Assembly (NCBI GenBank): GCA_030272585.1 | Contig: BSYQ01000007.1 | Span: 3,848,001 to 3,912,000 of the forward strand | Length of the DNA: 64,000 nt | Origin: Bryopsis sp. KO-2023 | Taxonomy: Eukaryota; Chlorophyta; Ulvophyceae; Bryopsidales; Bryopsidaceae | Reading direction: 5' to 3' | In this document: positions 1 through 12,377 of the stretch, in pieces | Layout of the letters: each line of letters begins with the position of its first letter | Numbering within the stretch: position 1 is the stretch's first letter | Notes under the pieces: model-generated | Databases searched by the model: none | Told to the model about the DNA's origin: nothing | Seen by the model: the letters and a program-made list of their open reading frames with translations, nothing else | Program-made: the position numbers and the translations under genes

Positions 1-2547
1 CCTGGCAGTTGGGACGTCTCGCCGGAATGGTGGGGAACGCAAGGAGGGGGCTGGGGAAGAAACGAAGGATCCACCGTCTTCGAGAAGGAATCGCTCCACG
101 GAAACGGTTTGGTAGGATGCATCACGTCCAGTCACGTGATCTTTCCCATCAAACACAACTGTGATTTTCAATTTGGGATCATGTGAGGATTTACCACCAT
201 AATTCGGATCTAAAAGGAGTTAAATTTTACTTTTTAAATCAAAATAAATAAAGACTGCCCTAAAAAACCAAAAGGATAACAAAAGATCGTCTCTGCTTGA
301 AATCCTGGTGGTGCGATTTTGGGTTTTTCTTTGGGATTTCTTGAAATATGTGGCTTGGGGGGCTGATGGATTGAACTGGGTGAATATAGGGGATGCTGAG
401 TGAGGCATCCATGGCTGCAGGTCACTGTCACTGCTCATCCAGCCCAGGGAAACCCATCCCAACCACAGACTGGAACCTCGGTGAGTGGAAATCGAATTTC
501 AGCCTCATTATCATATTTAGCACGTTTGGGTTTCGACCTGTGTGAAATCAGACGATGCAACGTTGGATCTATCAGCGAAAACAATGGCTTTTTTTTTGAA
601 TTTCACCAGAAGAAAACAACTCAACTCAAGATAAAGAGGATATGGCTTTCTTACAATCTGTTTGCTTTCTTAGGAATGGCGAGTGTTGCGATTTAATGGA
701 GTTACTAGGCAGAGCGTCAATCGAGTGGTACAGGTGCAAGGCTCCAGCGACTTATCGGTGGATCCAAATTGCCTGGCTTTCGAATATTTGAAGACGATGG
801 CTGTCGCAGGTGGGTGGATCTGCAAGATCTGATCTGATCTGATCTGATTTGTTGTGATCTGCAATCATCATCATCATCAATGTTCGTTTCTATCTTCAAT
901 TTCTTGAATAGATCCACGTTAAGTGTTTCTGAGAAGATGGCCTCTTTTTGCTGTAATTGATTGATTGATTGAGAAGAGAGCATCAGTCTTTCAAGAAGAT
1001 AGATCGAGTTTCAGTTCGATGGATTCCTAATGAATTGAGTTGGGGGCTTTCGCAACAATGGGGATGGAGCTGGCAGCTGTTTCAGTGTGCGACTTTCCAC
1101 CAAGGCTTGACAGCAGTTGTTTGGAGATGGAGGGATGAAATGAATAGTTTAATTAATGATTAATTCATCAAGTAGTCGATCGTGTGTCTTCATGGGATAT
1201 TTTTTTTTTGGGGGGGGGGTCTGTCTGAATCTGGGCAATATATGCAACGATCGATGTGCAACGATCATTTTTAGTCATGAGTCTGACATACGTAAAACAG
1301 AAGAGTTGATTTTTATGGGGGAAAGGAGGTGCCAGTTACGAAGTTTGTCCAATTCTTGATGCTCTCTACGATCAAATTTCTTTTTATTTTTTTAAGTTTG
1401 GAAACGTTTCCTTTCAGGTTGGCTTCTGTTGGAAAGGGGCAGGAATTCCGAGGTTGAGTTGTGTTTTATTGGTGGTGGTGGCTTCACTTTGCCCGCATTC
1501 TTTTCAAACCTCTATCCTAAATCGCATGTGCAAAGTGTGGAGATCGACCCCATCGTCATAGAAGCAGCGACCTCTCATATGGGGATCAGCAAAGAAAAAA
1601 ATATTGTTATTGAGGTATGTTTCCATGTCTGACACTGGCTGGGACTGTGCTTTGGTTAAGGTTTTTTGTACAAGTTTATTTTTCTATCTACTTTTTCTTT
1701 ATTCTTGCTGTGTTGAATTTGAACCAGGGTGATGCTGTGGACTTCTTGCCCAAATGCATGAACGCAGGTGATCAATTCGATTGCATTTGTATAGATGCTT
1801 TTGATGGAGAAGATGCCATTCCAGGGGGATTGAGCGATCCAGGTAGCCCCCCACCCCCACATCAATATCTCTTTCTTCACAAAACTGCCCCTTCTCACTC
1901 ATGTTTTGCATGTTTTGCTTTTCTAACGCCCTGTTTTTCTTCCATTTTCTGTCGGGGACATCGACGAACAGATGGATCCTTTCTACCGTCGTTGGCTGAT
2001 GCACTCCATCCCGAAAATGGTTCGGTCATTATAAACGTACATGGAGGCAAAATTTCGCCATCCCTCAACCCTCTGGCCTTGTTCAAATCCGACCCCGGGT
2101 TCGATGAAACCTCAGTGGCTGGAAAATCGGTGAAAAAAATCATCGATGCCTTTTCGAACGTCGTTTTGGGAGGAAATGCATCCAAAGGCTGCTGTTTTAC
2201 TCTGTCGACAGCCCATCAAGACAACATCATCGTCGTTGTGTCGAGGGGTCTACCACGAACCTCAGATTCCAAAACTTTGAAGGAAATTTTCAAGGTGGGA
2301 TCGAGACATATTGCTTTGTGTCGTTGATCTCAATCCTTTTCCTGATGAATTGCAAGCGCAAGTGAAAACCTGGTTGTTTCAGCACAGGGTACAATTAATC
2401 GCAAAAACAGAGATTGTTGCTCGACAACTTGAACAATGACTGATGCACCCCCCCCCCCCCTTCCTGCAGGACATTGCTGGAAAAGATGTATCAAGGCTGC
2501 CCTTCGATCCCCAGCCCAGATTCGAGAGGAGCTTGTCTGTTTGGTGA
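1..2547 (+). CDS. Spermidine-synthase-like (METTL13-like) methyltransferase, 5'-partial
   Basis: Probable S-adenosylmethionine-dependent methyltransferase of the spermidine-synthase fold, resembling METTL13 C-terminal domains. Fitted exons are 1-111, 421-480, 713-809, 1418-1614, 1728-1842, 1972-2294 and 2470-2547. They sum to 327 codons with all phases matching; the start lies upstream of the window. Visible motifs are SPEWWGTQGGG near the start, LAFEYLKTMAVAG before the core, the SAM-binding loop CFIGGGGFTLPAFF, the acidic VEIDP after strand 2, and DCICIDAFDG followed by FLPSLADALHPENGSV. Homology to the family is clear. The substrate (polyamine, protein lysine or other) cannot be read from the sequence. 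The last exon is the least certain: a different reading frame stays open to 2603, but only the frame ending at 2547 keeps phase with the 2294 donor. The FAS1 gene follows 540 bp downstream on the same strand. Confidence 0.75.
133..138. promoter_or_regulatory. CACGTG palindrome in intron
   Basis: A perfect CACGTG (G-box/E-box core) lies just inside the first visible intron of the methyltransferase gene. The same hexamer occurs upstream of several start codons in this window. Function is inferred only. Confidence 0.2.
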
Positions 2548-3084
2548 ATAAGTGCTTTTGGATCGACCTCATCCCTGGAGTATCTGCTGGTGTTGTAACT
2601 TAACTGCATATCCTCACAAGAGTGACTGTAACAAATCCATCAAATCGATATCGCCCATTTGAGATCGAAAATCATCCTTGGTGCTCTTTGGTGAGTTGTT
2701 TCACCGCACTTTCTTCTCCACAGTGGACGCGATGGAACATGTATGTTCCTTTTAAATCACAAACCACATTCACCCCCCAGGCTTTCACCGCAAATCACAA
2801 CAGTATCTCTATGATGCCATGGGTCGAAGCAAAAGAATCGATGCCCGAACCATCCCCCTTCTCGCGAAAATCTGAACTTTCCAGGCATTGAATTCGGAGC
2901 TCCGAAGCCTGTTACCTCACCAAAAATAAACAAGGAATCGATGTGACGGCGGCGCATGCAGTCGTACGAGGTGCGTTCGGCACAAGCGCAAGAAACAAAC
3001 GGGCACTCCTGCTGCCTCCCAGGCTTGCTTGCTCCAGCGCACCATCCCAATCGCTTCAGCGAAAAAGGCCGCTATATTGCCTTG

Positions 3085-6000
3085 ATGGCGTCGCGATGGG
3101 TGGTGGTAATTGTGGTGTTGATGGTGTGCGGGGGAGGTACGCAGGAAGAAGAAAGGGAGAAAACTTGAGATAAAATCAACCTAGCCCTCTTTTTGCTCCC
3201 CCCCAAGGCGGAGAGTTCGTGTTGATCGCAGGAATGATGAGTTTTTGACAAGCCAGAACTCTGGCTGTTTCTCAAAGTTGGGTTTCGCCGATTGGGTTTT
3301 CTGGTTGTGGTTGGAAAAAGGTGATCTTGTGACGGGGCAATGCGTCTGTGAGGATTTGCAGCCGCACAACACCGACCCTTGCTTCAAACAGGTGCGATCA
3401 ACTGTGTCGATCGCAGAAGCACGGTCAAGTTTTGAGGGAAGCGTGGATCTTGCGGCTGACGGTGCTCCTGTGCTTTGCAGAAAGAATTCGGTAATTGTGA
3501 CAGGGAATGGATGGTCCTCGGGGGATACTGCAAAGAGACTTGCGGCCGATGTCAATGCCAGCCCGAGACGCACGGTCAAGGAAAGCAGGCGGCGGCTGGA
3601 TGCGATGGGTGCAACGAATCCCCACCTAACAACGCTTTTACGTGCGAAGAGCAGGTGATCAGGTTTTAACAGATTTCCTCCCCAAAATTTTGATGTTTCA
3701 TAGGAACGCTGTTGGTTTTACTTTTTTTTTTAGGGGGGCGGGGGGTAGAGAGAAAGACAGCGTTTTAATGAATATTCCTCAGGAAGTTGGCTTCTTTTTT
3801 CCTCTGCAACAGAAAGCTTTTGGGAAATGCGGGGAAGAGTGGATAAAGCCGTACTGTCAACTGACATGTGGAGAATGCTCTTGCGATCGGGGGAAAGAGG
3901 ACCTCCCAGAGTCGCCTCCAGCAAAACCGCAACAAGAAACGGAAGCGAAAGAGGACACTGAGTCGAAGGATTCGGAAACGAAACAAAGCACAGCCGATCC
4001 TAAAAAGAAGCAAGAAACAAAGGATTCAGAAGAAAAACAAAGTGCAGCCGATCCTGAGGAAGAGAGGGGTGGTGACAAAGAGGAAGAAGCAAGAGAGAAG
4101 GTGCCCAGAAAAGAGAGCAACAGGGGAAAAAAGGACGAAGCGGGTGAAACAGCGAAGAAGGACGAAGCAGGGTCTTCTGATCAAGCTCCTCCTCCTCCTC
4201 CTCCGCCTCCTCCTCCTTCTCCTCCTCCTCCGCCTCCCTTATCGCCGCCTCCACCTCCACCACCATCTTCACTTCCACCTGCCACCCCTCCCGCTTCCAC
4301 TTCCACTCGTATTGCTGCTTCTGTGCTTCCCCCTTCTGTCTCTCCCGTCAGTCAAGGTGAGAGCTTTTCCCTTGCTTTGTGAATGGCTTGTGAAAGTTGC
4401 ATCTAGCGATTGAAATACGGTGCTGGTGGTGGTCGAAAAATGATGCAAGTGCCAGCTCATGTTATCACGTGAAAAGGCCAATTGAGGTGAATAAATTCGT
4501 AGAGATTCTTGAAAACTTCCATCATTTAAACGCATTTCATATGATGTGTGGTGCCTTTGCCAAGAATCCCTGTTGAAAGTCCTCCACAATTTCATTCTCA
4601 AGCACCCCCCCCCCTCTCTCTTTCAAAAAAGCAATCCCACTGGCAAAGGCTCAGCTGATTGCTTACCCGAAATAGTACAGCAAATGCATAATATATCTAT
4701 CGAGCGTCTGATTTATACATACATTGCAAGATACCGAGACGGGCTCCGCATCTTTGTTTCTGCAATCCCCGTCAACGGCCTTCCTCCCAGCACCCCTGGA
4801 GAATTCTCAGGCGAGGTCGGATGCTCCCTCCGCCCCACCAGGCTCTTTGTCCTCCGTCGAGGGGAAGAAGGGAGAGGCCTGCCCAAAGAGCGTTTTTGAA
4901 GTTATTCAGGGTGGAAAAGGCTTTGGTTCGCTGTCCTCTGCGTTGGAAGCCACCGGCATGGATTCTGTGCTGGGTAACCCCAATGCTGCAATCACTTTCT
5001 TTGCTCCGGATGATGGGGTGAGTAAAATTCATGTCATGTTATTTGTTAATTTGTTTAGAACTCGCGTCGATAGCTGGGATGCCAGCAAACCGTTGCATAT
5101 TATATACTGCGACCCCCTCTGATATTGATTTCCCCACCACTTCCACCCCCTTTTTTTCTGGGGAAAGCAATCATCTTTTTCTCGGGGGGTTGAGGCAATA
5201 CTGAATTTTCTTCGATAAATTAACAGAAAAGCATAATTTGTTGAGATTTTTGAGGCTGGGGGAAGGAAGTACCTCCTCTACTGCAAATCCACAGGTGGAA
5301 AAGGAAAGAACCAAAGCTAATACCTGCTTCGATTCTGGAGAGGGGTGGAGTTTGGGTTTGGGGCTTTCAAAATCAGATGGCATCATCTCGACCCGTTCAA
5401 ATCCCATTTTGAAAAGATTCTGTGTCTCTTGTTTTTTTGTTTTTTTTTAGGCTTTTATTAAGTTTTTCGAGGAATACAAGACATCATCCGAAGAGCTATT
5501 GAATCAAGACAAGGATACCACCAAAGCCATCATTCAGTATCACGTGGTTCCGGAAGCTTTGACAGCCGAGGGGCTGATCGGGTCGACGACACTGGATACT
5601 CTCCTGGAATCCAAAAAATTGTTCAGCGCTGGCAAAGTGAGTTGTTGAATTTTTTGTATTTGGTCCCGACGCTGTTGAACTTTGATTGGACAGTTTGTGA
5701 GTTTTCTTTTGGATTTAATGCAACTGTTTTTTTTCTTCAACCAAAAGAAGGAAAGATCGAACATGTTTTTTTTTGTTTGTTCGTTTTGGTGGAGACCCTG
5801 GGGGATGGGATCCATTAGATGACATTTCGTGATTTTTCCTTTTTGAATTGAATTTGCTTTTTGTGAGTGTCTGTGGCATGTAATTCGCTTGATTAATCAA
5901 TGAGCTCAAAACTACTCGATCATTCTCAAGCTACCCTAAGTCCTAATCACTTTATTTTCTTCTTCCCGCCCCCCGCCCCCCCCCCCAACAAAAAAAAAAA

Positions 6001-8534
6001 TCAAAAAATCAAAAAATCAAAAAATCAAAAATTGTGCCGATCCAATTCAAACAGTCGATGATAGAGTCCCTCGCATCCAGTGCAAAAATTGTCGGGGAGG
6101 GAATCGAGGTGTGCGGATCGATCGTCTATATCGTGGACACCGTGCTGCTTCCTGCCCCCAGCTTGGATGGCATCGGAAAACGGAAGGCTGTGGGGAAAAG
6201 GTCGGTGGAGCCTCGACCGAGTCTGCCGCAGCCGCCGCTGGAAGTCTCCAGTCAGGCATGCAGCGACGAAAGGAGCATCCTCGAAGTCCTGGCTTCTGAT
6301 CCGGACTTGAAGCTTTTCGTACAGTAGGTTGGGGATTGGTTGATGAGCGTTTCGAGGCCGATTTTTTTTTTTTTTCGTTTTGGAAAAGGAGGAATCATTA
6401 TTCCAAACAGGACTTGAAAAAAGAAAAATCAAAAGCAAAATGTTACTACCAAATAAATAAATAAATAGAAAGCTTCTTTTTAGTTTCTGATAAACTCTTC
6501 ATCAAGGGTGCAGTTTTTTTGTTGTTGTCAGTGGATTTGCTTATTTATTTAGTTTGGTTAATTCAATTCAATCAATCGATTCGCTTTTTTAAATTATTCC
6601 CATATTTATTTTTCATTATATGTATTTTTTATATATTCTTTTAATCCGTGAATGATAAGAACAATTTTCAAAACTAAGTCGCAATAAATACTTAGTCTTG
6701 GGAATGTTTTTTTGATGCATTGTAATTGTTCGTTTGTGCCTTATTGATACAGAGCACTCGAAGTGGTTGGCCTGGATGAGGGTGATATCGCAGAAGCTGG
6801 CAGTGAATTCACAGTTTTTGCCCCCACCGATGAGGGTTTCATGAATTCTCTCAAGTCGATGAAGCTTTCCAAGAAGAAACTGTTTTCTGACAAGTGAGGG
6901 TCCGTTTCGTCTTTCTTTTTTCTTCTCTTTTTTTCCCGCTCATAGGGGCGTTTTCTTAATAAAACACCAGCAACTTTCATTGTCGACCTATTGCTGGGTT
7001 CGTTCTTTTTTCAAAACAATGGGGTGTCAAACAGGGACTGCCACAAGCAACCCTGAGAAAGTAAAAACCCTCCTCCTTCTTTAAAAAAGAGACCATACGG
7101 CACGTAAGATATCCTGTTGTGATTCTCCTTCACACTATCGACTTGAGTGCCTTCTTTTTCTTAAAATTTTTTTGGATACCCCAGGAAAGCACTGAAGAGC
7201 CTTGTGGAGTATCATATCGTGCCAGAAAACGTGAATGGCTCCACCATTTCTCAAGGCAGCCTGGAAACTCTGAACAAGAAACCTCTGTTCATGGAAGTCT
7301 TACCCACATCCATCGAAATCGCAGGGATCGGCAGTAGCGCACAGATTTTGACTCTGGATGCCGATGAATCTTGTTCTTCGGCCGTCCATAAAATTGACAG
7401 GGTGCTCCTTCCGTTTTCGATTGCTCCAGAACAAGGTGAGGTGTGCTGTAACCTCTTCTGTACGTCTGACATGAGTTAGAATTAAAAAATTGAGAGAAGA
7501 AAGTCTAAAAAATAAAAATAAAAAATGGAAATTGATGGACTGCAGAAAGAGGATATTTTTCGGCCACTTTTGAAGAAACACATTAGCATTTTTTTTTTTA
7601 TTTTTTGCTTTCTTGTTTTACCACCACGAGCAGGTGTACCACAGCCGCCGAGTTCCCCCTCTGAACAGATCCTTCCATCCGTGTCCGATGCTGAACCCCT
7701 CGTCATTCCTCAGCCAAAGGCCTCCCCTCCCACCCCAAAAACAACAGAAAGCAAGCAACCGCAAAGACAATGCCGGAGCGTGGCAGAGTCCATCGCCTCG
7801 AATCCCGACTTGGCGATTCTGAACCAAGCAATAAACTTGGCAGGGCTCTCCCCGGTGTTGTCCGATAAGGAGCAGAGCATCACTCTGTTTGCCCCCATTG
7901 ACGATGCTTTCGTGCAGCTGTCGGCACCGGGTGCTGCTGTGAAATTGCCGATTCTGGATGATCCGGATGCTTTGGGCTCCATTCTCAGCTACCATGCTCT
8001 GGAGGAGCCCAAATCCTTCAGTGCTTTGAAGCCCGGTGGGAAGCACCGGACGCTGGTGCTGCAAGATGTAAGATACACCGTTCAAATCCCATCAAGAACA
8101 CGCTGCCACGAATGTTCGATGGGTTTTCCCGTCGGAATCACTTTCCGACGCATTTTTTGTTATGGATGTATATGTTTTTAATCCTGGACTTTTACTTTTA
8201 CACAGTGAGTGTTTCAGATGCGTGCATCCAGGGTGGCTGCTGCTTTTTTTCCAGATGGCAAATTTTGACAAGTGTGATACAATGTTTGAGTCTCTTTGTA
8301 AAATGGTGCTGTGAATGATCTGGCTGTGTGTTTCAGGGAGAACCTCTTGAACTCACAATTGTGGAAAACGAGTCGTCCCCTCTGGGGATTGAAATTGAAG
8401 GAGCGGAGGGAACAGCAAGCATCGTGAAAAAGAATATCGTTGCATGCGGCTCCGTCATTCACATCATTGATGGGGTTCTCCTCCCAGCCGAAAGCAGCGA
8501 GCTCGCTAATGCCAAATCCGGAGCTTCTGGGTAG
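3085..8534 (+). CDS. Secreted Cys-module / Pro-rich / triple-FAS1 protein
   Basis: Predicted secreted cell-surface or matrix protein of 848 aa. Exons: 3085-3136, 3321-3391, 3481-3654, 3813-4356, 4791-5017, 5451-5636, 6055-6323, 6753-6893, 7185-7435, 7634-8067, 8337-8534 (2547 nt, all phases consistent). Residues 1-18 (MASRWVVVIVVLMVCGGG) form a signal peptide. Residues about 23-123 hold ShK-like Cys-rich modules with the pattern CxC...C..Q then K.FG.C...W....YC..TCG.C.C. Each module is split by a phase-0 intron directly after its ...Q. A charged Lys/Glu linker follows, then a Pro-rich stretch with SPPPPPP runs (about 225-270) like extensins. Three fasciclin (FAS1) domains follow at about 312-447, 480-632 and 685-838, each with ITFFAP/FTVFAP/ITLFAP and YHxxPE/YHALEE-type motifs, ending in xxHxIDxVLLP. 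FAS1 proteins usually act in adhesion or wall organisation. No GPI signal is obvious. The exon 1-2 junction is the weakest, because the acceptor at 3320 has a poor pyrimidine tract. Confidence 0.88.
5990..6033 (+). repeat. C-tract, A-tract and TCAAAAAA tandem repeat in intron
   Basis: Inside the intron before FAS1 exon 7, a run of C is followed by a run of A and then about four copies of an 8-bp TCAAAAAA unit, ending about 20 bp before the acceptor at 6054. It is simple-sequence DNA next to a splice site, with no coding role. Confidence 0.8.
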
Positions 8535-10106
8535 CTTCCCTGCAGCTTCTGGATGGAGGATCGTCATATTTGAGTTTTGGGGATCTGATTGGGGGTTTTG
8601 AGTTTAGAAAAAAAAAAAAGTGCATAAGAAAAGAAAAAACACACAGAAACAAATGGTGGTGTCGCATATTTTTCTTGCATGTAAGGGGGAGGAAAGGAAA
8701 AAAGCCACGGAATAAAAAGCAAAAAGGCACCTTCTTGAATCGGAAGCAATAAAGGATTACTTTGTTTTTTTTTTTTAATTTCTGAAAGGGAGAGAGAATT
8801 CCGATGGAGGACGTCTTTTTGTGGCAAGATTTTTATATATACCTATAAACTTTCTCACAGATTTGCTGTCCTGGCTGAGGGAAGAGGGGGGGGGGAGAGA
8901 CGGGCTGTGATGTGCTTACTTGCTTATTACCTGTCGATAGGCATCCAAGCAGTTGCTTTTCGGGAGCAATTACTCCACTATGTAATTATGGGTGACCGGG
9001 GGGATTTTACCTCGGGGACATTAAGCATGATTTTGGCTGTGTTTTGTGGAACTTCAAATCTATATTCCGTGAAACATTTGCCAGTTGATTTTGGCTTGGG
9101 GGGCACGCTAAATTTATGGAATTTTTCGTGCATGTGTATTCTTGTCCTGATGGCTGGAAGTGTGTGGGGAGGGGCACAGTTTTTGTATTATGGTTGTATT
9201 ATTATGGTTGTATTATGGTACTTTTGTTTATTTTGTGAGCCAAACGTCCCACCACGAATCATCATCAAGATTCAATGATTCAATTCCCCTGGCAATGCAA
9301 CCCCTGGCATCCTACCTGTAATTTTGTTTTCTTCCAATCAATCAAAGAATACCCCACAGTTTAGTTTGTAAACCCCAGTTTCACTATCAAGGTCTGGGGA
9401 ACATTAGCAGGGAGAACCAGAAAAGGTTTTTCAAAACCCGAAACCCTTATTTTGAAGATACAAAATTCTGTTCTGAACGATATCCTGAGGTGTTCCACAT
9501 CCAAGCCTGGATTCATTTTCTCACACCTTACCCCCCCAAAAGTTGCCCCACTGGAAGAAAAGGAGGATCTTTGATATCTGATCGAGTTACTCCTCTTCCC
9601 AGGCCTTCCAGAATTGGAGCCAGGCAAACGGTAACTACTGCCACATCTTTTTGAAGATATATGCACAGGAAAGCAAGCACATTAAGGATGTGGATTGTGC
9701 ACAATTGTGGTTGCAACCAATTTGGATGCCAGCTCAATATCTCCGACAATTAAAGTATTCATATCTGGGGGCTATAGGCATCAAGAAGGAAAAAAATTCA
9801 TTTTTTTTTGGATTTATTTTTTCTTAAATCCAAAGGAGCAGATAAAAGGAAAGCTTTCGAGATCAAGCTACTGCAACTTCTTAAGACACCACTTCAAAAT
9901 TGAGCCAAAAACGGAGGGAGAATAGATGACATAAGTCGAGATCACGTGGGATGAACGAATTACTGGCACGGCGCGAAAGTTTTGTGCCGAATTTTCGCGC
10001 CGAATTTTCTTTCTCGTTCTCGGTCTGTTCGTTTGAGCGATTTGCCTTCTGGTTTCTGGTGCGGAGCGTTTTTTTCTGGTCTCGTTGTCGTCGTCGTCGG
10101 AGCCAT
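8535..10106. other. 3' flank of FAS1 gene and 5' flank of membrane-protein gene
   Basis: AATAAA occurs at 8748-8753, about 215 bp after the FAS1 stop, and is a plausible poly(A) signal. The rest is T/G-rich and no gene is supported. A 123-codon hydrophobic frame at 8907-9278 was judged chance. Near 9943-9948 there is a CACGTG, and around 9967-10015 two GCGCGAAA/TTTTCGCGCC-like motifs, probably part of the promoter and 5' UTR of the gene starting at 10107. Confidence 0.6.
9943..9948. promoter_or_regulatory. CACGTG palindrome upstream of small membrane protein
   Basis: A CACGTG hexamer lies about 160 bp upstream of the ATG at 10107. The intervening GCGCGAAA and TTTTCGCGCC resemble E2F-type sites. 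This is a sequence match only. Confidence 0.3.
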
Positions 10107-11718
10107 ATGAGTGTGGGGAGCTTGTTCGGAGTGGTCGGCATGATGTCGAAGAGGTAAGAATCCGATGGGTTGATGGTTATCGCTGCACAGATAGTTCATT
10201 TGCTGGTGTCGAGTGCAGATAGTTCATTTGCTGGTGTCGAGTGAACTTTGTTGTATCAGACCCTATCCTCGAACACGGTGTTTGAGTAGATCCGTATACA
10301 GATATACTCGTCTCCGTACACGAGCACGCCCGATCCGTTCTTACCTGGGTCGCCAGGAAACGTATGTCGTATGCATCCTGTTCGGATCCGTGTTTCCCAT
10401 CTGGAATGAACAGGCTGTAGCGAGTCCCTCGCTCTTTGCGTGTTGGGCACGTGATTCTCGTGGAGCGTTCCACCGCGCGGTTGATCGGGGGGAAGGGGAC
10501 GGAGTTTCAGGGACCTCTCTTTTTATCGCGGCGTGTGGCTGTTTCAAGTTTGCTGGTCTTTCGGCCGCCGTTTGGATCGAGTTTTTCACAAAGTTTCTGG
10601 CCGAAATCGAAAAAGTCGACACAACGTTTCTTTTCGACGTCGACCGACATCGTCCTTCGACAAAGCACCTCTGCTTTTCTGAGAGCTGAGGCCTTTAAAC
10701 TCATAATTTCCGTCGTGGAGCGTTGTGGGGGTCGATATGATCGTAGTTTTTAGGGACTGCAACCCTGTGTTAATCTGATTCTGGTGGAACGCTTCACTGG
10801 GGGAAGGGGGATGCCGTTTGGAGTTCTACCTTTCTCTTTCTCGCGTCGTGTGCATGTTCCAGTTTGTTCGAGGTTCTGGGTAGTCTTCGACAGATTTAGA
10901 TTCTCTGCGCGAAATCGAAAAAGCCGTCGCAAATTTTCTTTTCGACGTCGACCGAAAACGCCCTTCGACGACCACAGAGCGTTTTTCTGAGCACTGGGGC
11001 CTCGGAGTTATCCATTTCTGTCGTGGGGCGATGTTGTGGGGCTCGATGTGCTCCTACTGTTACCTCCACAGACAAAGGCACTGTGGACTGCAGTGTTTTT
11101 TTCTTTTGCTGTGACTGACATGCAGGCTTCGAATGATAATCAAGCTTTGATTGTCATTATGTCTATAATGATCAGAATTAAATTTAATGATGCTTTTTTT
11201 CCTTGTATCAAAATTTGATTATTGTTGAATGTGAATTGAAAAACCCATTTTGTTTTTTGCTGTAGGCAGCTAGTAACACATGCTATGTTGCTTGCCCTTA
11301 TCGTTGGAGTGGTGCTCTTCACCGCACCGCGAAAGCAGCCTGCTCGGGTGGTGTTGGCATTGCCCCCCTCCAAGTATTACTATGGTCCATACTACGGGGA
11401 GATCGCTGCAAGATTCAGAAAACAGGTAAGGAGGAAAAAAAAAAAACTGATAAATTTAATGCATGTTTGAAAAGAAAAATCTGATTTTGATTTTGGCTGG
11501 AAGAAATTCATGTGTTTTTTTTGTTTTTTGTTTTTCAGGTTTGCAAACCAAAGGAGGAGAAGCTGAGTTTCGGAGCATTCCTGGCCATCTTCATCATTAT
11601 CGCAATCCTTCAAAAGCTCCCGTATCGCCGCCTTGTCGATATCGCCGCACGCTCATTCGTTTGGGGATTTGCGTTCATCATCATCTGCATAATGGATCTC
11701 CGGAGAGCTATTATATGA
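10107..11718 (+). CDS. Small multi-pass membrane protein, unknown function
   Basis: Not recognised. Three exons (10107-10153, 11266-11425, 11539-11718) give 128 codons plus stop with consistent phases (2, then 0). The protein has a short N-terminus (MSVGSLFGVVGMMSKR), then a first hydrophobic span around MLLALIVGVVLFTA. A loop follows with a PPSKYYYGPYYGEIAARF motif and a charged turn. Two more hydrophobic spans close the protein (FGAFLAIFIIIAILQKL and FVWGFAFIIICIMDL). It is probably an endomembrane or organelle membrane protein. The same frame is open upstream to 9951, but that stretch is low in coding character and carries promoter-like motifs, so the ATG at 10107 was preferred. Intron 1 is unusually long (1.1 kb) and contains duplicated GC-rich segments. 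Confidence 0.7.
10186..10243 (+). repeat. Two-copy 29-bp tandem repeat
   Basis: A unit containing AGATAGTTCATTTGCTGGTG then TCGAGTG occurs twice in direct succession inside intron 1 of the small membrane-protein gene. Confidence 0.85.
10448..11055 (+). repeat. Diverged tandem duplication of about 300 bp in intron 1
   Basis: Two segments, about 10448-10740 and about 10778-11055, match in order: GATTCT.GTGGA.CG.T, a GGGGGAAGGGG block, TTTCT/CGCG.CGTGTG, GAAATCGAAAAAG, TTTCTTTTCGACGTCGACCG, CTTTTCTGAG/TTTTTCTGAG, GGCCT, then TTTC.GTCGTGG.GCG. No open frame is shared, so the duplication looks non-coding. It could be an old local duplication, a repeat family, or paired intronic non-coding RNA units. 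Confidence 0.75.
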
Positions 11719-11740
11719 TCTTTACAATATTTTCAAAAAA

Positions 11741-11990
11741 AGGGTAAAACAAAAAAGAAAAATACCAAGGGTGGTATTTGGGAGTATATAGTAAAATGAG
11801 AAAAGTAGTGTCAGCTTTGGGGGGCTAGCCAGATTTGATTTCTGGTTTGAAAAAAAAAAAAAAAAAAGGGTAAAACAAAAAGAAAAATACCAAGGGTGGT
11901 ATTTGGGTGTGTAGTCAGAGTGAAAATGTATGTATCGCTGGGCGGGAAACCAGATTAATTTCTTGAAAATTCTGGTACTAAAAAAAAGGT
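11741..11990 (+). repeat. Two-copy direct repeat of about 125 bp
   Basis: The block GGGTAAAACAAAAA.GAAAAATACCAAGGGTGGTATTTGGG appears at about 11741 and again at about 11869. In both cases it is followed by a diverged tail ending in a CCAGATT..ATTTCT motif. It lies just downstream of the small membrane-protein gene. Confidence 0.8.
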
Positions 11991-12377
11991 GTCATGGAAA
12001 AGGAAAAAAATGCTGGGTGAGACACTATAAAATATGTTGTTTGGGATTCAGGGAAAAAAATTGTTAAAAAAAATCGTGGTGTGGAGTAACTTGAACCATA
12101 AGATAAGGGCCGCGTGATCACCCGTATTCGTGATGATTTGAAAAAAAAGTGAGGCTGGCCAGCCATGTTGGAGAAATACAGATTTTTTGTTTTTGTTTGT
12201 TTTTTGGTTCCAAACATTCGTCTGTTCACATTGGTGTACATTTTTCCGCAATAGAAGCTGGGTGGCTTCTTCGCGTGTAATTATGTTATGTTATGTTATG
12301 TTGGAGAAATACAGATTTTTTAGAAGGAGAAGGGAAGCACCATTCTTTGATTCATCATTATTCTTGATTTCTATTTT

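Noticed and set aside
2470..2603. Longer alternative reading frame for the last methyltransferase exon
   Set aside because: It breaks phase with the donor at 2294, whereas the shorter frame ending at 2547 is phase-consistent. Kept only as an alternative.
3868..4413. Lys/Arg- and Leu-rich frames overlapping the Pro-rich part of the FAS1 protein
   Set aside because: They are out-of-frame readings of the same Glu/Lys and CCT/CCG repeat coding sequence.
8907..9278. 123-codon hydrophobic open frame downstream of the FAS1 gene
   Set aside because: T/G-rich composition alone gives hydrophobic codons. There are no splice or promoter signals, no recognisable domain, and a poor start context.
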